From: Ramlibacter henchirensis
Lineage (GTDB): Bacteria; Pseudomonadota; Gammaproteobacteria; Burkholderiales; Burkholderiaceae_C
Direction: 5' to 3'
NCBI RefSeq assembly: GCF_004682015.1
Contig: NZ_SMLM01000003.1
Location: forward strand, 639,461 to 703,460
Length of the DNA stretch: 64,000 nt
Below are positions 46,308-55,729 of the stretch, piece after piece; positions within the stretch are counted from its first letter, which is position 1, and each line of letters starts with the position of its first letter. A model generated the notes under the pieces. That model was not told the origin of the DNA. It saw only the letters and a program-made list of their open reading frames with translations, and ran no database searches. The position numbers and the translations under genes are program-made.

Positions 46308-46742
46308 ATGGGCGCACGCACTGTCTTGCTGGTGGACGACGACCGGGATTTCACTGACACCCTGGCGATGCTCTTCGAGGCCGAAGGATTCGATGTCCTC
46401 ACCGCGGCTGATGGCCGGTCAGCGTTGGATGTGGCGCACCAGGTACGGCCTCCTGTGATCCTGCTGGACCTCGTTATGCCTGGCGAAGACGGCTACAAGG
46501 TGTTGGCGTCGATCCGCACCGAGGCCGGCTGCGGTGAGTCTGCTGTATTCGCGGTGTCGGGCTGGGGAACTGAAGGAATGGAAGATTCATGCGTGGCCGC
46601 GGGCTTCGACGGCTACTTCAGAAAACCTTGTGAGCCGGCAAGCCTGATGCGCCGCGTTGCTGAGGCGATTTACCGCAGGTGCGTGCAAGACGATGAGCGC
46701 AGCCGTCACGAGTTGCTGCAGCTGGGGAAAACACGCCGGTGA
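46308..46742 (+). CDS. Single-domain response regulator (REC)
   Basis: A 144-residue receiver protein from the ATG at 46308. Acidic pocket VLLVDDDRD (D10, D11, D12), phospho-acceptor D54 in VILLDLVMPGEDGY, conserved S84 (AVSGWG) and K106 (YFRKPCEP). No output domain, so it works by protein interaction, as in phosphorelays or chemotaxis-like pathways. The likely kinases are those at 42958 or 53024. Confidence 0.9.
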   Translation: MGARTVLLVDDDRDFTDTLAMLFEAEGFDVLTAADGRSALDVAHQVRPPVILLDLVMPGEDGYKVLASIRTEAGCGESAVFAVSGWGTEGMEDSCVAAGFDGYFRKPCEPASLMRRVAEAIYRRCVQDDERSRHELLQLGKTRR

Positions 46743-47216
46743 GGCCTCCTTCCGAAGGCTAAGTGGTGCTCAACTCGCAATCCATCGGTCGCATTGACGT
46801 CTGCTCTGGCCGGAGCCAGCCGTTCCCCGCATCGGGCGCGCTGCACGCCCGGAGAGTTGCAGGGACAGTCGCTACTGCCCGCGCACTTCCGATTTGAGCC
46901 CTCCTCTCCGACTCCCCGCGGGTTTCCGGGTCGACGGCAGCCCGGCTCCTGCGAGTTAGCCGCGGTCCTGCTGGGTGGCGAGAGCACCCTGCCCCGCTGC
47001 CTTGGTTTCCAGCCGGCGCTGCTGGCGCGCCTCATGTCTTGGCCAGAAGGAAGTGCCAGCGGAGTTGCTGCTGCGAACGGTCGACATTATCTTGGAAGTG
47101 GCAACCCTGCGAGCTTCGTCCTGGATGCCGGCGCACGAACCGGGGAGACACCTGACGCCTGAGCGCACCGGCCTCGGGGCATCCCTGAATGCCGGGCGCG
47201 GACCTGCTGCGGCAGA
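46743..47216. other. Stretch without recognised gene
   Basis: A 474-base gap in front of the third sigma gene; it presumably includes its promoter. I could not recognise a clear -35/-10 pair or another gene. Confidence 0.4.
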
Positions 47217-47225
47217 ATGGATGGA

Positions 47226-47864
47226 ATGTCGCACAGGAACGACGAAGAAGCCACGCGGCTTGCGCCCGCGACGCTGGGCGATGTGCTCTACGGAGCCCCT
47301 CATGACTCGCTCGTCACGGAAAGGAGTTGGGTGGATCTCGTGGAGTCGGTCGCGGCGCGCAACCAGCTGGCACTGCACGCGCTGTACGAGCGCGCCCACA
47401 GGGTCGTGTTCACCCTGGCCATGCGGATCACCGGCAGCCGCGAAACTGCGGAGGAGCTGACGCTGGACGTCTTCCACGATGTCTGGCGGCACGCGGCTTC
47501 CTTCGATCCGGCCAACGGCACCGTCCTGGGCTGGATCATGAACCACGCACGGTCGCGGTCGATCGACCGCCTGCGGTTCAGGAATCGCTCCGCTCTGAAT
47601 GGGCTCGCCCCTGCGCCGGTGCCGGAGGCGGCGGAGTCGCCGGCCCCCGTGGAACGCGAGCAGCAGAGCGAGTCGCTGCAGCGCGCGTTGAGCCAGTTGG
47701 GTCAAGGCGAGCGCGAGGCGATCGAAGCCGCCTTCTTCTCCGAGCTCTCCTACGCCGAGGTGGCGGACCGGCTCAACCAGCCGGTCGACACCATCAAGAC
47801 GAGTATCCGCTCCGGTTTGCACAAGTTGCGCGAAGCACTGGGCGCAGAATCGAGGCCAGCATGA
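47226..47864 (+). CDS. ECF sigma factor, third pair
   Basis: A sigma-70 family ECF factor of 212 residues from the ATG at 47226 (another ATG at 47217). Region 2 is ARNQLALHALYERAHRVVFT and ETAEELTLDVFHDVWRHAAS with WIMNHARSRSIDRLR. Region 4 is SQLGQGEREAIEAAFFSELS and ADRLNQPVDTIKTSIRSGL. It differs from the RpoE/ChrR-type sigma at 36752 and is closer to SigK-like ECF factors. It is coupled to the anti-sigma gene by an ATGA overlap. Confidence 0.85.
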   Translation: MSHRNDEEATRLAPATLGDVLYGAPHDSLVTERSWVDLVESVAARNQLALHALYERAHRVVFTLAMRITGSRETAEELTLDVFHDVWRHAASFDPANGTVLGWIMNHARSRSIDRLRFRNRSALNGLAPAPVPEAAESPAPVEREQQSESLQRALSQLGQGEREAIEAAFFSELSYAEVADRLNQPVDTIKTSIRSGLHKLREALGAESRPA

Positions 47865-48442
47865 GCTCCCGTCCGAACACCGCAGCATGCGAGCGAGCCG
47901 AGCACGTTAGCGCCTACGCGCTGCAGATGCTCCCGCCGCACGAGGTGGCCGAATTCGAAGCCCACATCGGATCGTGCCCGCACTGCCGCCGCGAGCTCGA
48001 CCGATTGAGCCCTGCCGTCAACGCGCTGCTGTCCTGGCGGACCGACGTGCTGCGCCCCGTCTCTCCGCTGCAGGTGCAATTGGCCCGCCGCCTCGCTGCC
48101 GAGACCGGCGGGCAGGTCGTGCTGCCGGCCGCGCGGCAGTGGACCGAGCCCGAATGGGTGGAAGTCGCGCCGGGCATCTCCTGCAAGCTGCTTGCCACCG
48201 ACGACGAACGGCGCCGCGTGAGCATGCTGGTGCGGCTCGCGCCGGGTGCCGAGTACCCGCCCCACACGCACTCCGGCGTCGAGGAACTGCACCTCCTGGA
48301 TGGAGAACTGTGGATCGATGAACGCAAGCTGTACCCAGGCGACTTCAATCGCGCCGAGCCCGGCACAGGGGACAAGCGGGTGTGGAGCGAGACCGGTTGC
48401 ACCTGCGTGTTGATCACCGGCCAGGACGACCTCCTGGGCTGA
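47861..48442 (+). CDS. Zinc cupin anti-sigma factor (ChrR-like), third pair
   Basis: A 193-residue protein overlapping its sigma gene. The N-terminal zinc domain has H15, H35, C39 and C42 (EAHIGSCPHC). The cupin domain is at the C-terminus: PGAEYPPHTHSGVEELHLLD with GELWIDE, metal ligands H, H and E, and the closing CTCVLITGQDDLLG. The layout equals ChrR in overall form; the cupin is of the better-conserved HxH...E type than the copy at 36090. The signal sensed is unknown. Confidence 0.85.
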   Translation: MSSRPNTAACERAEHVSAYALQMLPPHEVAEFEAHIGSCPHCRRELDRLSPAVNALLSWRTDVLRPVSPLQVQLARRLAAETGGQVVLPAARQWTEPEWVEVAPGISCKLLATDDERRRVSMLVRLAPGAEYPPHTHSGVEELHLLDGELWIDERKLYPGDFNRAEPGTGDKRVWSETGCTCVLITGQDDLLG

Positions 48443-48780
48443 GAAGGCCGGGGCCTTCATGTGTCGCGGGCGACCCCGTGAATGGATGCAGGCTACTTGC
48501 GTTTGGCGTGATGGCTGCAATCTTCTGGTCCAAGAACTTCGAGCGCCTCGAGGTCTGCTCCTGGCCGGAAGCGCCCTCGCCCCCCAAGTCGGGCAGCAAA
48601 CAATCCCTCAGCGGGCATTGAGCTCCAGATCCTTTCAGGCGGCACTCAGTCCAGCAGTTGGTATGCCGTCGCGCGATCGACTTACCAGCCACACCCTGAC
48701 GCACTGTTGCCCAGCTCTCCTGCCAAATCGTCAAGGCAGAAAAGTCTCAGGTCGGCTTCTCGCGCGCTGAAGCCTCCACG
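48443..48780. other. Stretch without recognised gene
   Basis: A 338-base gap. A 36-residue frame at 48511-48621 (MAAIFWSKNFERLEVCSWPE) is possible but has no ribosome site. Nothing else is supported. Confidence 0.4.
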
Positions 48781-48809
48781 TTGACACCGCCTTTGCCGCC
48801 ACATACTCT
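48781..48809 (+). promoter_or_regulatory. Strong sigma-70 promoter, leaderless
   Basis: TTGACA (48781-48786), an exact 17-base spacer and TACTCT (48804-48809). The expected start of transcription, about seven bases beyond the -10 box, falls at the ATG at 48816, so the message would have no leader. Confidence 0.6.
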
Positions 48810-48815
48810 TAGCTT

Positions 48816-48980
48816 ATGTTCTTCAGAACGCGTGAGCGCCCTTCGGGCCCGGTCCACCGCCATGGCCGTACGTCGTCGATGCCCGGTCAGCTCTGGATCG
48901 ACCGGCACCCGATCATCGCAGCGCTCCTCCTTGTCGCGGGTGCACTCTCCATTGCCGCGGCGATCTACGGGTTCTTGTAG
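48816..48980 (+). CDS. Small single-pass membrane protein
   Basis: A 54-residue frame, MFFRTRERPSGPVHRHGRTS ... ending WIDRHPIIAALLLVAGALSI with AAIYGFL. A basic N-terminus followed by one hydrophobic helix of about 20 residues (II...GFL) at the C-terminus suggests a tail-anchored or small inner-membrane protein. It lies directly under a consensus-like promoter (48781-48809). No homologue known to me. Confidence 0.55.
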   Translation: MFFRTRERPSGPVHRHGRTSSMPGQLWIDRHPIIAALLLVAGALSIAAAIYGFL

Positions 48981-49691
48981 CGGGTCGCTAGCCCTGTTTT
49001 TCTGGTGATCACGAGGGCAAGGCTTCGCCTGGCACGCGCGGGCTATCGGGCGGCGATGGCCGGCACCCTCACCAGGGAGAAGATGCAGGGCGGGGAGCCG
49101 ACGATCTCGATGTCCATATTCGGGAACACACCGGAAGCCGGGCGCGGTCCTCGGTTCGGCCACGCTGTCATTGCCTCCCGACGATTGGCTGCGGCACCTC
49201 AACTATTCGAAGTCACGATGCGGGCGATCCCTCAGACTGCCGGTTCAAGCTACGCCATAGCGGCGACGCCAGCTACTCCTGGCGCGGTGCTGGAATTTGG
49301 TTTGGGGTCACGCGCGCGAAATGCTTCGCAATTGCGGGATCGGTGCGGCAGAAGCTGTTGGCGAGATTCTCGGAGAGCTCGGGCTGTCCTGGGGGATCCA
49401 TGGGAGCCATGTTGCTGGCCCCACCCCAGGTAGTTGCTCTCGAGGGTCTCCAACTGGCCGTCGATGTCCTGCGTTTGAAGCCCCCGTAAGTAGGCCCCGT
49501 CCTTGATGTAGGAGGGGGCCGAGCATCACCTGCGCGGCGAAACGGTTCGGCGCCTTGAGTTTTCCAGCAGCCCGATCATTGCGCTGACGAACGGCCGTGG
49601 GCGGGCAAACGCCCCCTCGGGCGCGACTTAGTACCTTCTTGGAGTTGTAACCGAGCGCTACGATATGCGGCATGTACCAACCTCCCAATGA
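48981..49691. other. Stretch without recognised gene
   Basis: A 711-base gap. Open frames on either strand lack ribosome sites and family-like segments. I see no RNA gene. Confidence 0.4.
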
Positions 49692-50002
49692 GCAAGCGTC
49701 GAGGCAGCCCGGGGGCTTGGCAAATTCGACGAGCGCGTGGAATGTATTGTTGGCCCTCTTTTCGGCAGCTATCTTGCCTGCTATACCGTCAAGGCTACAG
49801 ACGGCTTTGTTGGGTACGCCAGATCTGCTCTAAGCCGCCGAGATGCCCGTGGAGCGCATCGCCTTGGCGTAAGGCCGCTTCAGGTCCGTACTCGACGAGT
49901 GAAGAAGCGATCGCGGGAGTGATTGCCCGAAGCACGTCCATTCTGGAGCCGCGGGCAGTCCGTGCGGGTAAGCCTCAGAGCTTCTTCAAGATCGTGCGTT
50001 AG
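49692..50002 (+). pseudogene. Frameshifted relative of the 32506 hypothetical gene
   Basis: The first frame (49692 on) gives LGKFDERVECIVGPLFGSYL and ACYTVKATDGFVGYA. After about 49815 the similarity continues in another frame as SKPPRCPWSASPWRK and SGPYSTSEEAIAGVIARSTS to a stop at 50002. It matches the intact gene at 32506 (VVGPVSGYYLACYTV ... SSGPHATSEEAFEAV) throughout its length. A small deletion probably broke it. Confidence 0.75.
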
Positions 50003-50184
50003 TCAGCGAGCGGCGGAATCTCTGCTTGGCAGTCGTTCTGCGTAAACCCCCTGCGACGCTCCACGACTAGCGCGGGTTGCTGAGCGGGGGTTCAGCGGTT
50101 AAGCCGCGGTGTCCCAGGGGTAGGCCCGACTTGATCCTTCTGTCATACCGTGATGTACTGAACTCCTAGCGATTGAGTAGCGGC

Positions 50185-50394
50185 ATGATTGGGCACTCGC
50201 CAGAGCGTGAAATGGAAGAGGCAGATCTGAAGGAACAGCTCGATCAAGCACAGCACGCAGTTCGCGAGGCACAGCTAAACCTCAACGAGGCATTGCGCAG
50301 GCTCAAGCAAGCGGAAGCCAGAGAAGAGTGTCTCAAGAAGAAGTTCCTCGGGATCTACCGGCCGACCCCGCCGACTAGGGCCTCTCACCGTTAG
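50185..50394 (+). CDS. Small coiled-coil hypothetical protein
   Basis: A 69-residue protein from the ATG at 50185: heptad-rich EEADLKEQLDQAQHAVREAQ followed by LNLNEALRRLKQAEAREECL, then a short polar tail. Coding character is good, but no family is recognised and the ribosome site is weak. It precedes the phytochrome gene on the opposite strand. Confidence 0.5.
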   Translation: MIGHSPEREMEEADLKEQLDQAQHAVREAQLNLNEALRRLKQAEAREECLKKKFLGIYRPTPPTRASHR

Positions 50395-50588
50395 CGGGAA
50401 GCAAATTGTGGTTTGCCCGGCTGGCCGATCGCATTGGCTCGCGTCGCTGAGCGGCCTCTTGAGCGCCCCAGCGGAACCGCGCGCACGGACGAATCGCACC
50501 AGACCTGCGTGTGTCTCGGTGCTGACGCCGTTTTCACCGCCGAACCAAACGCTCGCGAGCTGCTCGACTTCTGTCGAGGCGTGCTGTC

Positions 50589-52823
50589 CTAACCTGTCTC
50601 CCGCACGGGGTTCGGGGTCGGTGCGCAGGGCAACTCGAAGCGAAAGGTGCTGCCGCGATCCGGTGCGCTCTCGGCCCAGATGCGCCCCCCATGTGCAGCC
50701 ACGATGCCGTGGCAGATGTACAAGCCGAGTCCCAACCCGGCAGCCTGGTCCGCGCCCCTCGCCTGCCAGTAGCGGCCGAACACCTTCTCGAGTTGATCCG
50801 CGGGGATGCCTCTGCCCGTGTCTTGAACGTAGAACTCGCAGCGGTCTCCCCGGGGCACCGCGCCGACGGTGATGACACCGCCCTCGGGCGTGAATTTGAT
50901 CGCATTGCCGATCAAGTTGGCAAAGACATGGAAGATGCGCTCCGGGTCCGCAGCAACGTACATGGATGCGGGCTCATGGGCGACCAGCTGCTGGTGGCGA
51001 GCTTCCGCGAGGTGCCGCATCAGTTCGCACGCTTCGTAAATCAACACGGCCCCGTCCTGCGCAAGCGGCTGCACCTGGAATCGGCCGGCCTCGATCCTGG
51101 CGAGGTCTACGAGGTCGCGCAGCATCGTCGTCATGCGGTCCGCAGCCCGTTGAATGACCAGTGCGCTGGTCGCGAGTCGCTTGGAGCCTTCGCCCGGATC
51201 CGTGCCGACAAAACGCTGGATCAACGTGGCCTGCATGGCCACGATCGATACGGGCGTACGGAGGTCGTGCGATACCGCCGCGACCAGTTCATCGCGTGCG
51301 CGGACAGCGGCTTTGTGTGATTCGACTTGGTGCGCCAGATCGATCTCGACCGCGTGCCGCCGCAGCTCACTGGCAAGATGCCGCTCCACCGGGTGCCAGG
51401 GCAGCGACTTTCCCCGGATCTCCTCTTTCCACACCGCAAACGAACGCCGCGGATGCAAGCGGGGGATGCCGTTCTCGACTTCGATCCGGGCACTCTTGGC
51501 TGGGTCGCCGCCCCAGAGGACGGTATGCGGCACCTGGGGGCGAAACCACAAGAGCATGCGATCGCCGGGCGGCAGGGTGATGGCCATCACACCGCTTGCC
51601 ACAGCGGCGAGGCCTACCGAGCCGGGGTGCTCTAGCGGCAACTGGCGCGTGGAGAAGAAGCCGTTGTCAACGTTCGTGCGCACGTACGTGGCGATCTGAC
51701 CAACTTCGGCTTCGTCCGGGCAGTTCCCGATCCGGCCGGTTTCTTCGCCGTCGATCCAGGCGGCGCCGGAAGCGCCGACCAGTCCAAGAAGATGGTGTGG
51801 CTCGGTCACGAGCGCACGAAGCAAACGACTCGGATCCGCACGCATCGCCGCGCGCAACGCGGCCAGCGTCTCGCGTGCCGCCGCTTCCCGCTTGTGGAAT
51901 TCCGTGGCACGCAACGCCCCCAGCTGCGTCGAAAGCAAGCGGCCGATCAGCTCGCACGATCGGCGCAGTCCGGGCGGCATCTGCTTGGGCGTGCGGTGTC
52001 CGCAGCTGATCAGCCCCCAGAGCTGGCCGTCGACGATCAACGAGACACTCATCGAGGCGCGGACGCCCATGTTGGCGAGGTACTCCAGGTGCACGGGAGA
52101 GACGCTGCGCAGATGTGCACCCGAGAGGTCGAGAGGTTCACCCGAGTCGGGGCGAAGCGTGGGCACGAGCGGCACCGGCCGGTAGCTCGCGTCGGGGATG
52201 CAGCGGATCCAGTTGCGCAGATAGAGTGCGCGCGCCTGGCGCGGGATGTCGGATTCGGGATAGTGGTGGCCGAGATACGGGTCCAACTCGGGGTGCCGGT
52301 CCTCGGCGATCACTTCGCCGTGACCGTCTTCGTCGAATCGGTAGATCATGACCCGGTCGAAACCGGAAAGCGCACGCACGTGGCTGTTGCACGTGGCGAC
52401 CAGTGCTGCCTCGTCTTCGGCGGTCGCGATAGCGCGTAACGCGACATCCAGCCCGCCAGCAAAGTCGGAATGGCCCTCCAGGCGCTCCAACTCCACGATG
52501 ATCAATTCGCCGACCCAATGGCAAGTCGCGAACAAGGGAGAGCCGTCGAGGCCCCGAACCGGGGCTTCGTGCACGTGCGCGCGGAGGACCGCGTCTAAGA
52601 GTTCGTCACCGCTGCCGGCATCGAAAAGTTCATGCAGTCGCTGGCCTGCAAGTTCTGCCTGCGGGCTCTTCAGCAACTCGACCGAGTTGGCGCTCGCCTG
52701 CAGAACCTGACCGGTGCGCTGGACCAGCAGCAGCGCGCCATGCGGCTGAATCGCGCCCGGCACGTGGATGGGTTCGGCCGCGCAAGCCGACAAATCGGGC
52801 GGGGCGGGCTGGGCATCGGTCAT
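50589..52823 (-). CDS. Bacteriophytochrome histidine kinase
   Basis: A red/far-red light sensor kinase of 744 residues. PAS about 10-115, with biliverdin-attachment C14 in SACAAEPIHVPGAIQPHG. GAF about 130-305, with HYPESDIPRQAR (D192) and the chromophore-contact HLEYLANMGVRASMSV. PHY about 315-480, with the tongue motif HPRRSFAVW. HisKA H519 in AAVSHDLRTPVSIVAMQA. The ATPase domain ends GLGLGLYICHGIVAAHGG. All photosensory landmarks are intact. No heme oxygenase gene is next to it; it is divergent from a hybrid kinase at 53024. Confidence 0.93.
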   Translation of the reverse strand: MTDAQPAPPDLSACAAEPIHVPGAIQPHGALLLVQRTGQVLQASANSVELLKSPQAELAGQRLHELFDAGSGDELLDAVLRAHVHEAPVRGLDGSPLFATCHWVGELIIVELERLEGHSDFAGGLDVALRAIATAEDEAALVATCNSHVRALSGFDRVMIYRFDEDGHGEVIAEDRHPELDPYLGHHYPESDIPRQARALYLRNWIRCIPDASYRPVPLVPTLRPDSGEPLDLSGAHLRSVSPVHLEYLANMGVRASMSVSLIVDGQLWGLISCGHRTPKQMPPGLRRSCELIGRLLSTQLGALRATEFHKREAAARETLAALRAAMRADPSRLLRALVTEPHHLLGLVGASGAAWIDGEETGRIGNCPDEAEVGQIATYVRTNVDNGFFSTRQLPLEHPGSVGLAAVASGVMAITLPPGDRMLLWFRPQVPHTVLWGGDPAKSARIEVENGIPRLHPRRSFAVWKEEIRGKSLPWHPVERHLASELRRHAVEIDLAHQVESHKAAVRARDELVAAVSHDLRTPVSIVAMQATLIQRFVGTDPGEGSKRLATSALVIQRAADRMTTMLRDLVDLARIEAGRFQVQPLAQDGAVLIYEACELMRHLAEARHQQLVAHEPASMYVAADPERIFHVFANLIGNAIKFTPEGGVITVGAVPRGDRCEFYVQDTGRGIPADQLEKVFGRYWQARGADQAAGLGLGLYICHGIVAAHGGRIWAESAPDRGSTFRFELPCAPTPNPVRETG

Positions 52824-53023
52824 TGGCTACGGAAGGAACGGACGAGGGCAGTGTATCCAGTCGCCATGTTCATCGATCCACCCGAGCCGCGTAGCAGGGG
52901 CGTCTTCCTCGCCTCGAATGCTCCCCGCCCACTGGGCCGCAATGCCGGCCCGGGGCTCGGTGACTCAGCTCTTCAGCGCAATGTCCTACACGCGCTTGAT
53001 CTGGCTTCCTGCAGACTAGCTTT

Positions 53024-54934
53024 GTGCAAATCAATTTGACCGATTCTGGAAATCGCCTTGCAGACGAAGCCGAACGACTGCGGCTCTTCATCTCTTCGGT
53101 CGCCGATTACGCGATCTACATGCTCTCTCCTACTGGGGAGGTCGTTAGCTGGAACCTGGGCGCCCAGCGCTTCAAGGGCTACGAGCCGCACGAGATCATT
53201 GGGAAGCACTTCTCGAACTTCTACACGCCAGAGGACCGGGCGGAGGGCGTGCCGGCTCGCGCGCTCGAACTCGCACGGACCACAGGCAAGTTCGAAGCGG
53301 AAGGCTGGCGGGTGCGCAAGGATGGATCGCGGTTCTGGGCGAGCGTCGTCATCGACCCGATCCGCGATGAGAAGGGCGAGCTCATCGGGTTCACCAAGAT
53401 CACGCGCGACATCACCGACAAGCGCGAGGCGCAGAAAGCCCTGCGTCTGAGCGAGGAGCGGTTCCGAATGCTCGTGCAGGGGGTGACGGACTACGCCATC
53501 TACATGCTGTCCCCCTCCGGGGAGATCACCAACTGGAATGCGGGCGCGCGCCGCATCAAGGGGTACGACGAGTCCGAGGTGATCGGCTCCCACTTCTCGC
53601 GCTTCTACACCGACGAGGACCGTGAGAAGGGCATGCCGGCGAATGCGCTGCGCATCGCGAGCGAGGCGGGAAGGTATGAAGCGGAGGGCTGGAGATCCCG
53701 CAAGGGCGGCACGCGCTTCTGGGCCCATGTAGTCATCGACGCGATCCGCGACGAAGATGGGATGCTGGTCGGCTTCGCCAAGATCACCAGGGACATCACG
53801 GAGCGCAAGCAGGCGGCCGAGCAGCTCGAAAAGACCCGTGAGGCGCTCTTCCAGTCACAGAAGCTCGAAGCCATCGGCAAGTTGACAGGCGGCGTGGCCC
53901 ACGACTTCAACAACCTGCTGAACGTGCTGACGAACGGCTTGTCCATGCTGCGGCAGCAGACGCGCGACGCGGATTCGCTTCGGCTGATCGATAGCATGGA
54001 GAAGGCGACGAACCGGGCCACCGCGCTCACGCAGCAGCTTCTCAGCTTCGCGCGGCAACAGCCTCTCCGGCCCGAACCGCGCGACGTGGGGCGCCTGGTG
54101 ACTGCCTTCGAGACAGTCCTGCGCAGGGCCAACCGCAGCGCTATCCAGTTCGAAGTTCAAGTTGCGCCCCGCCTGCCTGCCATCCTGGTCGACGCAACCC
54201 AATTCGAGACCGCGCTGCTCAATCTCGTCGTCAATGCGCGTGATGCCACGCCCGATGGCGGCCGCATTACCATCTCCGCGCAGGCCCGCGATCTGGCCGC
54301 CGGCGAGGTCGGGGCGCTGCCCGCGGGACGCTACATCGAGGTGAGCGTCGCCGACAGCGGTGCCGGCATGTCGCCTGAAGTTCTCGCGCGCGCCGTGGAG
54401 CCCTTCTTCACGACCAAGCCCCGGGGCAAGGGCACGGGCCTAGGACTCAGCCAGGTGTATGGCCTGACGCAGCAGTCGGGCGGAGACGTCCGGATCGCCT
54501 CCCGACTGGGCGAAGGTACGACCGTCTCCATGTTCTTCCCGGCGCTGCCCGCGGAGCAGCAGCCCGTGCATGTGAAAACCGACGGCTCCGAGAAGGTCCT
54601 GGTCGTCGACGACCAGCCCGAGGTGCTCGAAATGGTGGCGGAGATCTTTCGCAATCTCGGGTTCGATGTGCTGACGGCGGGCGATGGTCGTTCAGCGCTG
54701 AACGTCCTCACGCGCGAGGTCAACATCGGCCTGCTCTTCAGCGACATCGTGATGCCTGGGATGAACGGGATCGAATTGGCCAACCAGGTGAAGGACCGGT
54801 TCCCGGCGATGAAGATCCTGCTGGCCTCCGGCTACCCGCCGCCCGAGGCCGGCGACGTTACGGACTTCGATTTCCTGTCGAAACCCTTCAGCATGGCCGA
54901 CGTGGCCAAGAAGTTGCGCGCTTTAGCGCGATGA
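53024..54934 (+). CDS. Hybrid sensor histidine kinase (PAS-PAS-HK-REC)
   Basis: A soluble hybrid kinase of 636 residues from a GTG at 53024. Two closely similar PAS domains at about 20-135 (ADYAIYMLSPTGEVVSWN) and 150-260 (TDYAIYMLSPSGEITNWN) look like an internal duplication. HisKA has H293 in LTGGVAHDFNNLLN. The ATPase domain is NLVVNARDATPDGG, ADSGAGMSPEV and GTGLGLSQVYGLTQQSGG. The receiver at the end has VLVVDDQPEV and phospho-acceptor D574 (FSDIVMPGMNG). It is followed by a stand-alone receiver. Confidence 0.92.
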   Translation: MQINLTDSGNRLADEAERLRLFISSVADYAIYMLSPTGEVVSWNLGAQRFKGYEPHEIIGKHFSNFYTPEDRAEGVPARALELARTTGKFEAEGWRVRKDGSRFWASVVIDPIRDEKGELIGFTKITRDITDKREAQKALRLSEERFRMLVQGVTDYAIYMLSPSGEITNWNAGARRIKGYDESEVIGSHFSRFYTDEDREKGMPANALRIASEAGRYEAEGWRSRKGGTRFWAHVVIDAIRDEDGMLVGFAKITRDITERKQAAEQLEKTREALFQSQKLEAIGKLTGGVAHDFNNLLNVLTNGLSMLRQQTRDADSLRLIDSMEKATNRATALTQQLLSFARQQPLRPEPRDVGRLVTAFETVLRRANRSAIQFEVQVAPRLPAILVDATQFETALLNLVVNARDATPDGGRITISAQARDLAAGEVGALPAGRYIEVSVADSGAGMSPEVLARAVEPFFTTKPRGKGTGLGLSQVYGLTQQSGGDVRIASRLGEGTTVSMFFPALPAEQQPVHVKTDGSEKVLVVDDQPEVLEMVAEIFRNLGFDVLTAGDGRSALNVLTREVNIGLLFSDIVMPGMNGIELANQVKDRFPAMKILLASGYPPPEAGDVTDFDFLSKPFSMADVAKKLRALAR

Positions 54935-54947
54935 AAGGGGAGTCCCC

Positions 54948-55331
54948 ATGGCCCTCTTGCAGCTGGATATCCTGGTGGTCGATGACAACTTCGGGTCTGC
55001 GTTCATGATGGCCGAGGTCTTCAAGCGCGCTGGTCACCAGGTGCGCGTGGCCTTCGGCGGCAACGAAGCCATTCGCGCGGCAGCCACCCAGGCGCCGGAT
55101 GTCATCCTGATGGACATCAACCTTCCCGACCTCGGAGGGTTCGAGGCCGCCAAGCGCATCAAGACGTTGATGCCGCAGGTTAGGGTGATCGGCATGTCAG
55201 GGCTTCACGTTCCCCCTGAAATGGAGGGTGACATGCTGATCTTCGAGGAACGCCTGCACAAACCGATTCGGCCCGAGCAACTGCTTTCGACGCTGGACCA
55301 CCTGTTCGAGCCTGGCTGCAAGTTCGAATGA
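54948..55331 (+). CDS. Single-domain response regulator (REC)
   Basis: A 127-residue receiver protein with a good ribosome site (AAAGGGGAG). Acidic pocket ILVVDDN, D56 in VILMDINLPDLGG, S84 (GMSGLHV) and K105 (LHKPIRP) are the key residues. It starts 13 bases after the hybrid kinase stop, so it is probably part of the same phosphorelay. No output domain. Confidence 0.9.
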   Translation: MALLQLDILVVDDNFGSAFMMAEVFKRAGHQVRVAFGGNEAIRAAATQAPDVILMDINLPDLGGFEAAKRIKTLMPQVRVIGMSGLHVPPEMEGDMLIFEERLHKPIRPEQLLSTLDHLFEPGCKFE

Positions 55332-55729
55332 GTTCGTATTTGCGGCGAAACTCAACAGTGCGCACCCCATGTCTCGGCGTCACAACTTCGAACCTAGCTC
55401 GGCCTGCAGCGGCTTATGCAGAAGCGGTGGGCAAGCGCCGAACTACTGCCGAGCCCTGGACTGTACTCAATCGTTACGGCCCGCTCGCGGGAGGCTATCT
55501 CAAGCGAGCGGCGGTTGGCGGTCGGCGTTCCCTGGACACCTCGTCGCGCACTACTCGAACCCGTTAAGTTCGCGCCCCTCATGTCCCTCGATCCTGACCA
55601 ACGCAAGCGAATAGAGCCCCACAACGGTCAGGTGCAGGTGCAGGTGCAGAGAGTGTGAGGCATCAGCTTGAGCGCAGCGCTGTTGACAGTCTGGCCAGTT
55701 GATCCCGTAGTCGCTGAGCTTTACGCTGC
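55332..55729. other. Stretch without recognised gene
   Basis: A 398-base gap. No convincing gene. A short run of GGTGCA units (55629-55646) is the only regular feature. Confidence 0.4.
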
